Assembly (NCBI GenBank): GCA_022561895.1
Contig: JADFQH010000059.1
Span: forward strand, 1 to 11,894
From: Methanobacteriota archaeon
GTDB lineage: Archaea > Halobacteriota > Halobacteria > Halobacteriales > Halalkalicoccaceae
Reading direction: 5' to 3'
Length of the DNA stretch: 11,894 nucleotides
Each line of letters opens with the position of its first letter. The stretch's first letter is position 1. Shown in pieces: positions 1-7,298 of the stretch. The translations under genes and the position numbers were made by a program. The notes beneath the pieces are model-generated. The model was not told where the DNA came from and searched no databases. It saw only the letters and a program-made list of their open reading frames with translations.

Positions 1-1
1 C

Positions 2-1165
2 GTCCGGTTTACGGACGGCTTTCTCGCCTACGACGATCAGATCGCCGACGAAACCGATCCCGAGGTGCAGGCGTTTCTCGACGCGGGGGCGATCTCGGTT
101 GGGAAAACGAACACGCCCGAAGGCGGGTATATGGGCAAGACCGATAATCTAATCATCGGCCCGACGCCGACGCCGTTCGACCTGGGGAAGAACGCGGGCG
201 GCTCCTCGGGGGGGAGCGCTGCGGCGGTCGCGGATGGAATGTTGCCGTTCACCACGGGGACGGATGGTGCAGGTTCGATCCGCATTCCTGCCTCCTTTAC
301 TGGGACATACGGGCTGTTTCCCCGCGTCGAGGACCCCGGCGAGTTCGGGACCGGCGACACCTACTTCCAACCGGGCGTCCAGACCCGAACCGTCGAGGAC
401 ACCGCGTACACGCTCTCTGCGATGTACGGAGACGAGGACTCGACCGATTATTTGGCCGCCCTTGAGGACGGCGTTGAGGGGCTCTCCATTGGGTATAGCC
501 CCGGACTGGACACCTACCCGGTCGAGGAGCGCGTGCGGAGCGTCATCGACGAGAACATCGACGCGATCACCGAGGAGGGCGCGACTGTCGACGAGGTCGA
601 AATCGATCTCAACCAGAGCTACGAGGAGTTCATCGACGCGGTCTGGATCGTCTGGACGACCTCGTACGCGGAGCTGGCGGCGGGGTTCGAGGAGGAGGAC
701 GGCATCGACGCGCTGGGCGACGAGCGGGATCTCTTTCCGGACGAGCTGGTTGAGATCATCGAGACCGGAAACGAGTTTCTCGATGACGAGGGAGAGCTGC
801 TCGAGGACGCCCTCGAAACGACGATCGATGCGCGCTCGCGGGCGTATTCGGGGCTTCAGTCGGCACTCGAGAAGTACGACCTCATCGCCACGCCCACCCT
901 CTCGGTGCCGCCGTTTCCGAACGACGAACTCGGCCCGACCGAGGTCGACGGCGTCGAGACACATCCGATCGTTGGCTGGCTGATTACGACGGTAAACAAC
1001 ATGACGGGCCATCCGGCAGCATCGGTCCCGGCCGGGCTGACGGAGAACGGAAAGCCGGTAGGGTTACAGCTGATCGGCCCGGTCCACGACGACCGGACGG
1101 TGGTCGCGGCGAGTGCGGCCTACGAGCGGACGAATCCGTGGTACGACGACTATCCCGGGCGGTAA
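2..1165 (+). CDS. Amidase (amidase-signature family), 5' end missing
   Basis: The reading frame is open from the left edge, so about 387 C-terminal residues are present and the N-terminus, including the family's catalytic lysine, lies outside the window. The amidase-signature core is clear: a Gly/Ser-rich loop GGSSGGSAAA that carries the cis-serine, followed by GTDGAGSIRIPAS with the nucleophilic serine in GSIR. The later PGVQTRTVEDTA and the C-terminal HPAASVPAG and GLQLIGP segments also fit. Family members hydrolyse amide bonds to a carboxylate and ammonia through a Lys-Ser-Ser triad. The substrate cannot be read from sequence, and GatA-like use in tRNA amidation is not indicated. The usual GTDGGGS has an alanine in place of the middle glycine. 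The gene ends 41 bases before the convergent HEPN gene. The family call is firm and the substrate unknown. Confidence 0.9.
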   Translation, partial: VRFTDGFLAYDDQIADETDPEVQAFLDAGAISVGKTNTPEGGYMGKTDNLIIGPTPTPFDLGKNAGGSSGGSAAAVADGMLPFTTGTDGAGSIRIPASFTGTYGLFPRVEDPGEFGTGDTYFQPGVQTRTVEDTAYTLSAMYGDEDSTDYLAALEDGVEGLSIGYSPGLDTYPVEERVRSVIDENIDAITEEGATVDEVEIDLNQSYEEFIDAVWIVWTTSYAELAAGFEEEDGIDALGDERDLFPDELVEIIETGNEFLDDEGELLEDALETTIDARSRAYSGLQSALEKYDLIATPTLSVPPFPNDELGPTEVDGVETHPIVGWLITTVNNMTGHPAASVPAGLTENGKPVGLQLIGPVHDDRTVVAASAAYERTNPWYDDYPGR

Positions 1166-1206
1166 TGCCCCCTTATTTCGGATTGACAACGAATCAAAAC
1201 AGTAAT

Positions 1207-1560
1207 TCATATCGTTGATTTATTCCTCCGTTCGCTCGAAAACTCGTCGATATCGGCTTCGATCCCGGTATGTTCGTAATCAGCCGATAGACGATACGAC
1301 TGCAACTCGTTGAGAAATCGTCCGTCGTCTCCCGTCGCATCGCCTTCGGAGACGATCTCTCGACCGAACAGGGTGAGGACGCCACCGTGCGTCGTCGGGT
1401 CGAATCCTCTCGTATGAAGAACGGACTGGGCGGCGTGAAAACACGCATAATACAGCCTATTGATGACTGCTTCGTCCGTCCCGCCCACATCGCGGAGTTT
1501 GCGTGCATCCGAAAGCGCATCGTTTGCTTTCTCCAGTTCGTCTTCGGCGTACTCATCCAT
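1207..1560 (-). CDS. HEPN domain protein, probable ribonuclease toxin
   Basis: This 117-residue protein looks like a minimal HEPN four-helix protein of the UPF0332 type. RLYYACFHAAQSVLHTRG (about 35-52) is the typical second helix. SYRLSADYEH (89-97) holds R90, D94, Y95 and H97, so R and H are spaced as RX6H, within the RX4-6H motif of HEPN RNases. HEPN partners of MNT proteins act as RNase toxins that are neutralised by adenylylation of a tyrosine near this motif; Y95 is a candidate by inference. Its start overlaps the end of the MNT gene by 8 bases, so the two are almost certainly one transcript and translationally coupled. The C-terminus (DEFSSERRNKSTI) is short and basic where an amphipathic helix would be expected, so truncation is possible. 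GC content is lower than in the housekeeping genes downstream. Confidence 0.85.
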   Translation of the reverse strand: MDEYAEDELEKANDALSDARKLRDVGGTDEAVINRLYYACFHAAQSVLHTRGFDPTTHGGVLTLFGREIVSEGDATGDDGRFLNELQSYRLSADYEHTGIEADIDEFSSERRNKSTI

Positions 1561-1879
1561 ACGAGCGCCCCTCGCTCAACACGTTTTTCAAGAACGGCCA
1601 GTCCTGTCGGGATTCGAAATGGTCTTTCGTCTGAAGATGAGGGATGATGGCGACGCCGTGTTTGACACCGATATCGAACGAAAGCTGGAACAGTTCGTCC
1701 GTCTCGTCTTTGGAATCGAGAACGACGAGTACGTCCACGTCCGACCGTTCGGTCGCGTCACCTCTGGCGACGCTGCCGTACAGGATGATCTCGTGAACAC
1801 GCTCGCCGAGTGCGTCGTGTACGGCTTTTGCGAACTCCTCGAACGCCTGCTCGCGCCTCTCGGTCGCCTGTATGCTCAT
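1553..1879 (-). CDS. Minimal nucleotidyltransferase (MNT), antitoxin partner of HEPN
   Basis: This 108-residue protein has the pol-beta superfamily MNT signature GSVARGDATERSDVDV at about 35-50. It fits GSX10DXD, with G35-S36 and metal-binding aspartates D47 and D49 followed by the hydrophobic strand VLVV. The length is normal for the minimal class, which lacks the extra domains of larger nucleotidyltransferases. In HEPN/MNT modules the MNT enzyme transfers AMP from ATP to the HEPN protein and so acts as the antitoxin. That role is inferred here from the adjacent HEPN gene. The ATG at 1879 was chosen because it precedes MSIQATERREQAFEEFAKAV, a normal first helix, and because a TATA-like stretch sits about 27 bases upstream. 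MNT is the first gene of the pair. A third acidic residue was not identified with confidence. Confidence 0.88.
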   Translation of the reverse strand: MSIQATERREQAFEEFAKAVHDALGERVHEIILYGSVARGDATERSDVDVLVVLDSKDETDELFQLSFDIGVKHGVAIIPHLQTKDHFESRQDWPFLKNVLSEGRSYG

Positions 1880-1902
1880 AGCTGTATGTTCGATGGCGTC
1901 CT

Positions 1903-1909
1903 ATTCAAT
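1903..1909 (-). promoter_or_regulatory. TATA-like box for the MNT-HEPN pair
   Basis: On the minus strand an AT-rich heptamer, ATTGAAT, is centred about 27 bases before the MNT start codon. That spacing places transcription start at or next to the ATG and suggests a leaderless transcript. No Shine-Dalgarno sequence is evident. The call rests on spacing and base composition only. Confidence 0.4.
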
Positions 1910-1956
1910 TTCATCGGTCGAATACCTACGTCCGTACCGCATCCGCGCCGGTAGCC

Positions 1957-1966
1957 TTTTGTAAAT
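1957..1966 (+). promoter_or_regulatory. TATA-like box for the PLD-family gene
   Basis: TTTTGTAAAT lies about 24 bases before the ATG at 1985. It shares the 105-base divergent spacer with the MNT-HEPN promoter, so the two transcription units could be co-regulated. There is no obvious operator palindrome between them. Confidence 0.4.
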
Positions 1967-1984
1967 CCATTTTGACTCGATGGT

Positions 1985-3103
1985 ATGGCTGAACTGATCT
2001 ATCACGATCATTCCTCGAATAGTTCTGCCCTCTCGCCATTCGATCAGGTGATCGGTGAGATTGCTACGAAAAGCGAGGTCCGTATCGCCTGTCCGTATAT
2101 TGGACCAAAGTATCTCGAACGCATACTCGCGAAGGCACAGGACTGGCGCGTACTCACTGACGTAGAAGAGTGGCTGAGCGTGCATGCGGTTGCGAATCGA
2201 GAACGGGTTCACGACCTAATCTCGGAGAACTGGGATAGTGTCCATCATTTTCCTGATCTTCACGCGAAAGTGGTCCTTACAGAGGACAAAGCATTGGTCG
2301 GATCGGCCAATCTCACAACGAAGGGTCTTACTGGACGGGCGGAGATGTCCATCCTTTTCGATGAATCCGAGAAGGTAGAGGAGATAACGGACTGGTTCGA
2401 AATGTTATGGAAGAGGAGTTCATCACCCGAAATGAGCGAGGTAGACGAGTTCTTGGACGCCGAACCATCCTCGTCGAGTCCAGCACGGAACCGTAGCACT
2501 GCCTCGATATCATCGAACGCGCCGAAAGTCCGTGCGTCGCTTTCCCCTGATTCATCCGCTCAACAGGAGTCTACCGAGATCACACAGACTGATCACGAGC
2601 GTCTCGTTGAGGTGGTTAGCAATGCACCGAGCGCTGAGTGGATCAATCGATATTTTTCTTTACTCGCGAATTTGCTCGCTGAGACCGGATTGACGACCGA
2701 TGATACTCAGCTTGTCACATCGCTTCCGCAGAACGGAAGCCTTCCAGTGACGATAAACAACCGATACGTTTTGACTGCTCTCCGATCGGACCGAAGAACA
2801 GGTTTCATAATCCAACATGGTTCGGAGAAGCTTACTGAATACATCCGAGAGTCAGCCTATAATGGTCGGTTCGATCCGATTGATAACGAGAACGAGACGG
2901 CTACACCTCACTATCTGGAATTTGAAGATTCACCGAACCGTATCGCCGACAGTGATTTCAAAGAAGCATGGTTCAGTGCCGTCACTGATGAGGTCGGGCG
3001 AGCAACCATCTCTCCTTATCGGCGACACCACCGGCCGGTCGTCTGTAGAGCAGCGCGAAACAACCGCTACCGGCAACGAGTGATCCGAGCGGCGTTCGAG
3101 TGA
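1985..3103 (+). CDS. Phospholipase D-superfamily (HKD) protein with unrecognised C-terminal domain
   Basis: This protein has 372 residues. The N-terminal 145 form a single-HKD PLD-like domain. DLHAKVVLTEDKALVGSANLT (about 91-111) supplies H93, K95, an acidic pair E100-D101 and the GSAN of the HxK...GSxN motif. Single-HKD proteins usually dimerise to build one active site and include nucleases as well as phosphodiesterases; the substrate here is unknown. Residues about 145-205 are Ser-rich and look like a flexible linker. Residues 205-372 form a second, folded-looking region ending SPYRRHHRPVVCRAA, which I do not recognise. There is no signal peptide or membrane segment, so it is probably cytoplasmic. 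Codons are visibly more AT-rich than in rnp2-psmA, consistent with transfer. It is divergent from MNT-HEPN. A defence or DNA-processing role is inferred only. Confidence 0.8.
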   Translation: MAELIYHDHSSNSSALSPFDQVIGEIATKSEVRIACPYIGPKYLERILAKAQDWRVLTDVEEWLSVHAVANRERVHDLISENWDSVHHFPDLHAKVVLTEDKALVGSANLTTKGLTGRAEMSILFDESEKVEEITDWFEMLWKRSSSPEMSEVDEFLDAEPSSSSPARNRSTASISSNAPKVRASLSPDSSAQQESTEITQTDHERLVEVVSNAPSAEWINRYFSLLANLLAETGLTTDDTQLVTSLPQNGSLPVTINNRYVLTALRSDRRTGFIIQHGSEKLTEYIRESAYNGRFDPIDNENETATPHYLEFEDSPNRIADSDFKEAWFSAVTDEVGRATISPYRRHHRPVVCRAARNNRYRQRVIRAAFE

Positions 3104-3185
3104 CGACCTGCTACAGCGGTTTCGAAACCTGCCCCGATTCGCCGCCAACACGGAACCTATCTGTGCGGGGTCCTTTTATCGGGGC

Positions 3186-3671
3186 GTGAGACACCTCCCG
3201 AAACATCTCCGGCCCAAATGGCGCTATCTCGCGGTCGGGATCGAGACGTGGCCCGACGCCCGTCTCTCGCGGCGCGAGTTTCAGCGCCACGTCTGGTATG
3301 CGGGCCAGAACCTCTTGGGTGATCCGGGCTGTGGCGACGCCGACCTCAGCGTGTTCGAGTTTCACCACGCGAATGGGACCGGCGAGGCGGTCGTCCGCAC
3401 CCGTCGGGATACCGTCTGTGAGGCACGTGCAGCGATTGCGTGTCTTTCCGAGATCAGCGGGGAAGAAGTCGGCGTCGTCGTCCGTGGCGTGAGCGGCACA
3501 GTGAGAAGCTGTGAAGAAAACTATTTAGGACGCCGACCGGAAGTTTCGGGCGAGAATCGAGTCGTGTTCGAGAACGCAGACCGGCCCGCCGTCGTTCGTG
3601 ACGGCTGCGTCGATATTCAGGCCGGGGACGCGCAGATCGGCGCGACGGACATCGATGTAACTTCAGTGTGA
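3186..3671 (+). CDS. rnp2: Ribonuclease P protein component 2 (Pop5)
   Basis: This 161-residue protein matches archaeal Pop5. It starts RHLPKHLRPKWRYLAVGIE and contains FQRHVWYAGQNLLGDPG and VVRGVSGTVRSCEENYLG, the conserved C-terminal part of the Pop5 fold. Pop5 pairs with the Rpp30-type subunit and binds the catalytic domain of RNase P RNA, helping to cleave the 5' leader from pre-tRNA. About 45 residues after the LGRRP junction form an acidic tail, which I believe is usual in haloarchaea. The GTG at 3186 is chosen because VRHLPKHLRP aligns with the family N-terminus. A weak TATA-like CTATCTG is centred 26 bases before it. It ends four bases before psmA, so the two are co-transcribed. The Rpp30 gene rnp3, often its upstream neighbour, is not in the window. 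Confidence 0.93.
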   Translation: MRHLPKHLRPKWRYLAVGIETWPDARLSRREFQRHVWYAGQNLLGDPGCGDADLSVFEFHHANGTGEAVVRTRRDTVCEARAAIACLSEISGEEVGVVVRGVSGTVRSCEENYLGRRPEVSGENRVVFENADRPAVVRDGCVDIQAGDAQIGATDIDVTSV

Positions 3672-3675
3672 TACT

Positions 3676-4437
<762 letters not shown>

Positions 4438-4457
4438 CGAACCGACAGCGGGAACAC

Positions 4458-4464
4458 TCTTTTA
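4458..4464 (+). promoter_or_regulatory. TATA-like box for the SBDS gene
   Basis: TCTTTTA is centred about 26 bases before the SBDS start codon, giving a likely leaderless transcript. The gene can therefore be transcribed separately from rnp2-psmA even though all three point the same way. The T tract might also help terminate the psmA transcript. Confidence 0.45.
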
Positions 4465-4486
4465 CCGGCGGCCCGAACGGGCAGCT

Positions 4487-5212
4487 ATGATTTCACTTGA
4501 CGAAGCGGTGACGGCGCGCCTCGAATCCCACGGCGCGCGATTCGAAGTGCTCGTCGGTCCGGATGCGGCGCTCGCGATCAAACGCGGCGAGTTCGACGGC
4601 GATCTCGAAGACGTTATCGCCGCCGAGGAGGTCTTCGAGAACGCTTCCAGAGGAGATCGTCCCGCAGAAAACGATTTAGAGGACGTCTTCGATACGACCG
4701 ATCCCATAGAGATCATCCCAGAGGTCATTCGACGGGGGGAGATCCAGATCACCGCCGAACAGCGCCGCGAGATGCAAGAGCAGAAACATCGTCAGCTGGT
4801 CAACCGGATCGCGCGAAACGCGATCAACCCCCAAATGGACGACGCGCCCCATCCACCCGACCGCATCGAGAGCGCCTTAGAACAGGCCGGCTTTCAAGTC
4901 GATCCGATGGAGCCGGTCGAAACCCAGGTCGACGACGCGCTCGACGCGCTTCGACCCGTGATCCCGATCCGATTCGACGAGGTGGTCGTCGCCGTCCAGC
5001 TACCCGCCGAGCACGCCGGCAGCGCACAGGCCCAGGTGAGACAGTTCGGAGATTTGCAGGAAGAAGAGTGGCAGAACGACGGCTCGTGGGTCGGCGTCAT
5101 CGAGTTCCCCGCGGGGATGCAGAACGATTTCTACGACCTCGTAAACGAACACACCAGCGGAACTGCCGAGACGAGAATCATCAAGGACGAAGACGAGATC
5201 GGCACGCGTTAG
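4487..5212 (+). CDS. SBDS-family ribosome assembly factor (Sdo1)
   Basis: This protein of 241 residues is close to the usual length of archaeal SBDS. The N-terminal SBDS/FYSH domain covers about 1-90 (MISLDEAVTARLESHGARFE, KRGEFDGDLEDVIAAEEVFE, EVIRRGEIQITAEQR). It leads into the helical middle domain (QEQKHRQLVNRIARNAINPQ) and a C-terminal ferredoxin-like domain (about 165-235: PVIPIRFDEVVVAVQLPAE, GVIEFPAG). In eukaryotes SBDS works with EFL1 to remove eIF6 from the large ribosomal subunit, and the archaeal protein is thought to act in large-subunit maturation. Its place next to RNase P and proteasome genes is the well-known archaeal clustering. Its stop overlaps the FUN14 stop on the opposite strand by three bases. 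Confidence 0.95.
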   Translation: MISLDEAVTARLESHGARFEVLVGPDAALAIKRGEFDGDLEDVIAAEEVFENASRGDRPAENDLEDVFDTTDPIEIIPEVIRRGEIQITAEQRREMQEQKHRQLVNRIARNAINPQMDDAPHPPDRIESALEQAGFQVDPMEPVETQVDDALDALRPVIPIRFDEVVVAVQLPAEHAGSAQAQVRQFGDLQEEEWQNDGSWVGVIEFPAGMQNDFYDLVNEHTSGTAETRIIKDEDEIGTR

Positions 5213-5517
5213 CCGCGCTTGAATCCAAGCAGAAATCCCGCGACGAAGCCCGATCCAACCGAGAGCGTCGAAAGGAGTGCAACGAGCCAGCCCGGCGTTT
5301 CCGGTGTGGCTCCAGTCAACTCGCTTGCCAGTAGCCTCCAGTCCACCCCGAGAACTCCACGGGCTTCGAGTAACCGAAACAGGGCGAGCTGAACCGCAAA
5401 AACGAGGACGAACGCTTTTGCGAGCTGTTTTGCCGCAAAGCCACAGATCATTCCCAAGAACCCGCCGCCGCCGAAACCAGCGCCGAGCTGGTGATAATCG
5501 ATCGATTCTACAGCCAT
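5209..5517 (-). CDS. FUN14-family small membrane protein
   Basis: This 102-residue protein resembles the FUN14 family. It has a Gly-rich first hydrophobic segment (GAGFGGGGFLGMICGFAAKQ, about 12-31), a second (AFVLVFAVQLALFRLL, about 35-50) and a third near the C-terminus (GWLVALLSTLSVGSGFVAGF, about 76-95), then a basic FKRG end. The closing GF-rich helix is characteristic of the family. It should be an integral membrane protein with two or three spans. Eukaryotic FUNDC1 is a mitophagy receptor, but the archaeal role is unknown. A TATA-like AGTATT (5542-5547 on this strand) is centred about 27 bases before the ATG. The gene converges on SBDS and diverges from the DUF2209-hflX unit. Confidence 0.85.
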   Translation of the reverse strand: MAVESIDYHQLGAGFGGGGFLGMICGFAAKQLAKAFVLVFAVQLALFRLLEARGVLGVDWRLLASELTGATPETPGWLVALLSTLSVGSGFVAGFLLGFKRG

Positions 5518-5563
5518 ATCATATATTTAGTCTGCCACGACAATACTGTATCGGCCAGCATGA

Positions 5564-5571
5564 GATTAAAG
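5564..5571 (+). promoter_or_regulatory. TATA-like box upstream of the DUF2209-hflX unit
   Basis: GATTAAAG is centred about 27 bases before an ATG at 5595, which opens a 15-codon frame. If this is the true promoter, the original DUF2209 start was probably this ATG or just downstream of it, which bears on the damaged 5' end of that gene. Confidence 0.35.
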
Positions 5572-5637
5572 TCTGCCGGGCGCGTAGAGGGAGTATGGGT
5601 GTGCGGTATCGCGATATCGAGGTGAAGAACCGGCGAG

Positions 5638-6009
5638 GTTGAGGTCGTCGGTATCGACATCAGCGGCCGCCACGAGGAGCGCGGCGAGTATCTGATGGTC
5701 GCCGCCGCCGTTGCCGCGGGCGTCGGCTCGAACCGGGTTCGGGAGGTCACCGGAATAGGCTTTGCGACCAGCCGCGCGGAGCCGACCCTGAGAGAGACGC
5801 TGTCGGTCGCGGAGGGGGCGATCGCTGCGCTTCCCGATCCTTCCGCTGGACCGATCGTCGCCGAACGCGGGGAGTTCTACGAGGAACCCGTGGGAATGAT
5901 CGACGCCTCGTTCGGCCCCGAGTTCAAATACGTCGAATCGATCGGCGAGCGAAGAGTCGTCGAGATCGCCCACCACGCAGCGTATGCCGCACGAACACTC
6001 CTACTATGA
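5638..6009 (+). CDS. DUF2209-like protein, 5' end apparently damaged or without a standard start
   Basis: The protein looks like the archaeal DUF2209 family, thought to have an RNase H-like fold. Its expected first strand, VEVVGIDISGRHEERGEYLM, is encoded from 5638 in the same frame as the rest. That frame has a stop at 5623 and no ATG, GTG or TTG before the ATG at 5695. Starting at 5695 would remove the strand carrying the conserved aspartate. Two explanations fit: a GTG start at 5638 has become GTT, or a small indel between 5595 and 5641 broke the frame, since an ATG frame from 5595 (MGVRYRDIEVKNRRG) stops at 5640-5642. From 5695 onward the frame is intact to the end. The stop overlaps the hflX start as ATGA, so translation is probably coupled. 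The biochemical function is unknown. An assembly error is possible. Confidence 0.65.
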   Translation, partial: VEVVGIDISGRHEERGEYLMVAAAVAAGVGSNRVREVTGIGFATSRAEPTLRETLSVAEGAIAALPDPSAGPIVAERGEFYEEPVGMIDASFGPEFKYVESIGERRVVEIAHHAAYAARTLLL

Positions 6010-7298
6010 ACACGGTCATCGCAAAACGAGTAGACGAGGGGACCGCCGACACGAGCGAGATCCGCGATCTGGCGCGTGCGGCGGGCTACACCGTCCGCGG
6101 AGAACTGACACAGACACGCACCGAGGACGCCGCCTACCATCTCGGCGAGGGGAAAGTCGAGGAACTGGCGCGATTAGTGACCCGCGAAGGCGCTAAAACA
6201 GTTATCTTCGACAACCGGCTCGGCCCGTATCAGATCTACAACATCGGGACGAAAATGCCCGAAGACGTCGAGGTGATCGACCGATTTGCCCTCATTCTCG
6301 ACATCTTCGGTCAGCGCGCCCAGACCAGAAAGGCCCAGTTACAGGTCGAACTCGCCGAGTTACGCTACGAACTTCCAAGAGTCGATGCGAAGGTCAGCCT
6401 CGCGAAACGCGAGGAACACCCCGGCTTCATGGGACTTGGCGAGTACGACGAGTCTCGCGAACGCGACATCAAGTCCCAGATCAGCCGGATCAAGGACGAA
6501 CTCGAAACGATCGCGAAAACCGAGGAGAACCGCCGAGACGAGCGTCGAGAGTCGGGGTTCGATCTCGTTGCGCTCGCAGGGTACACCAATGCCGGGAAAT
6601 CCACGCTGCTGAGACAGCTTGCGGCGGATCTCGCGGTCGAGGAGAACGAGGATCTTCACCCGGATCTCGACCCGACCGCAGAATCCCGAGACCAGCTCTT
6701 TACGACCCTCGGAACGACAACGCGCCGGGCGGATATGCAGCGCGACGTGCTGCTCACTGACACTGTTGGCTTCATCAGCGACCTGCCCCACTGGCTGGTT
6801 GAATCGTTTCGGTCGACGCTCGATGAGGTTTATCGGGCGGATCTCGTTCTCCTCGTGGTCGACGTGAGCGAACCAGTAGAGGAGATCAGGGAGAAGCTCG
6901 TGACCTGTCACGATACGCTCTACGAGCGAAACGAGGCCCCGATCGTCACAGTGTTGAACAAGATCGATGCGGTGAGCGAGGAGAAACTCGAAGAGAAACG
7001 CGCGGCGCTCTCGGCGCTCGCACCGAACCCCGTTGCGGTCAGCGGCATAGAGGGGCTGAACGTCGATGCGCTTGCGAAACGAATCAGCCGGGAGCTGCCG
7101 CCACTACAAGAAGAACGGCTGATGCTGCCAATGACCGACGGGACGATGAGCCTCGTCTCGTGGCTGCACGACAACACCCATGTCGAGGACGTGACCTACG
7201 ACGCCGATCAGGTGCTCGTGGAGTTTTCGGCCCGTCCATCGACCGTCGAGCGCTCGCGGGCGAAAGCGGGTGAGCTGTCGGTCGCTGAATCGGCCTAA
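6006..7298 (+). CDS. hflX: GTPase HflX
   Basis: This 430-residue protein is of normal length for HflX. The N-terminal HflX domain (about 1-185) includes GEGKVEEL, VIFDNRLGPYQIYNI and DRFALILDIFGQRAQTRKAQ, followed by a charged helical hairpin (about 150-183). The GTPase domain has G1 GYTNAGKST (192-200), G2 around FTTLGTTTR (232-240), G3 DTVG (252-255), G4 NKID (318-321) and G5 near VSG (345-347). A C-terminal region of about 60 residues follows. HflX binds the 50S subunit, and in bacteria it splits stalled or hibernating 70S ribosomes. The archaeal homologue also binds the large subunit, but its role is less clear. The start overlaps the preceding stop (ATGA). A T-rich tract after the stop is a likely terminator. 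Confidence 0.96.
   Translation: MNTVIAKRVDEGTADTSEIRDLARAAGYTVRGELTQTRTEDAAYHLGEGKVEELARLVTREGAKTVIFDNRLGPYQIYNIGTKMPEDVEVIDRFALILDIFGQRAQTRKAQLQVELAELRYELPRVDAKVSLAKREEHPGFMGLGEYDESRERDIKSQISRIKDELETIAKTEENRRDERRESGFDLVALAGYTNAGKSTLLRQLAADLAVEENEDLHPDLDPTAESRDQLFTTLGTTTRRADMQRDVLLTDTVGFISDLPHWLVESFRSTLDEVYRADLVLLVVDVSEPVEEIREKLVTCHDTLYERNEAPIVTVLNKIDAVSEEKLEEKRAALSALAPNPVAVSGIEGLNVDALAKRISRELPPLQEERLMLPMTDGTMSLVSWLHDNTHVEDVTYDADQVLVEFSARPSTVERSRAKAGELSVAESA

Noticed and set aside
149..1012. Long minus-strand open frame of 287 codons opposite the amidase
   Set aside because: It mirrors the amidase codons, is Arg-rich with no recognisable motif, and the plus-strand amidase is certain.
1166..1206. 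Short inverted repeat CAACGA/TCGTTG between the amidase and HEPN genes
   Set aside because: Six base pairs with an 18-base spacer is within chance, and no direct-repeat partner was found at the other end of the patch.
2985..3103. Frameshift near the end of the PLD gene, suggested by the Arg-rich tail
   Set aside because: The frame gives a coherent SPYRRHHRPVVCRAA end and no alternative frame reads better.
3174..3179. TTTTAT as the rnp2 TATA box
   Set aside because: It would place transcription start inside rnp2, past the conserved GTG start. It may instead help end the PLD transcript.
3521..3529. CTATTTAGG as an internal TATA box for psmA
   Set aside because: It encodes the conserved Pop5 residues NYLG and lies about 150 bases before psmA, so its presence is explained by the protein.
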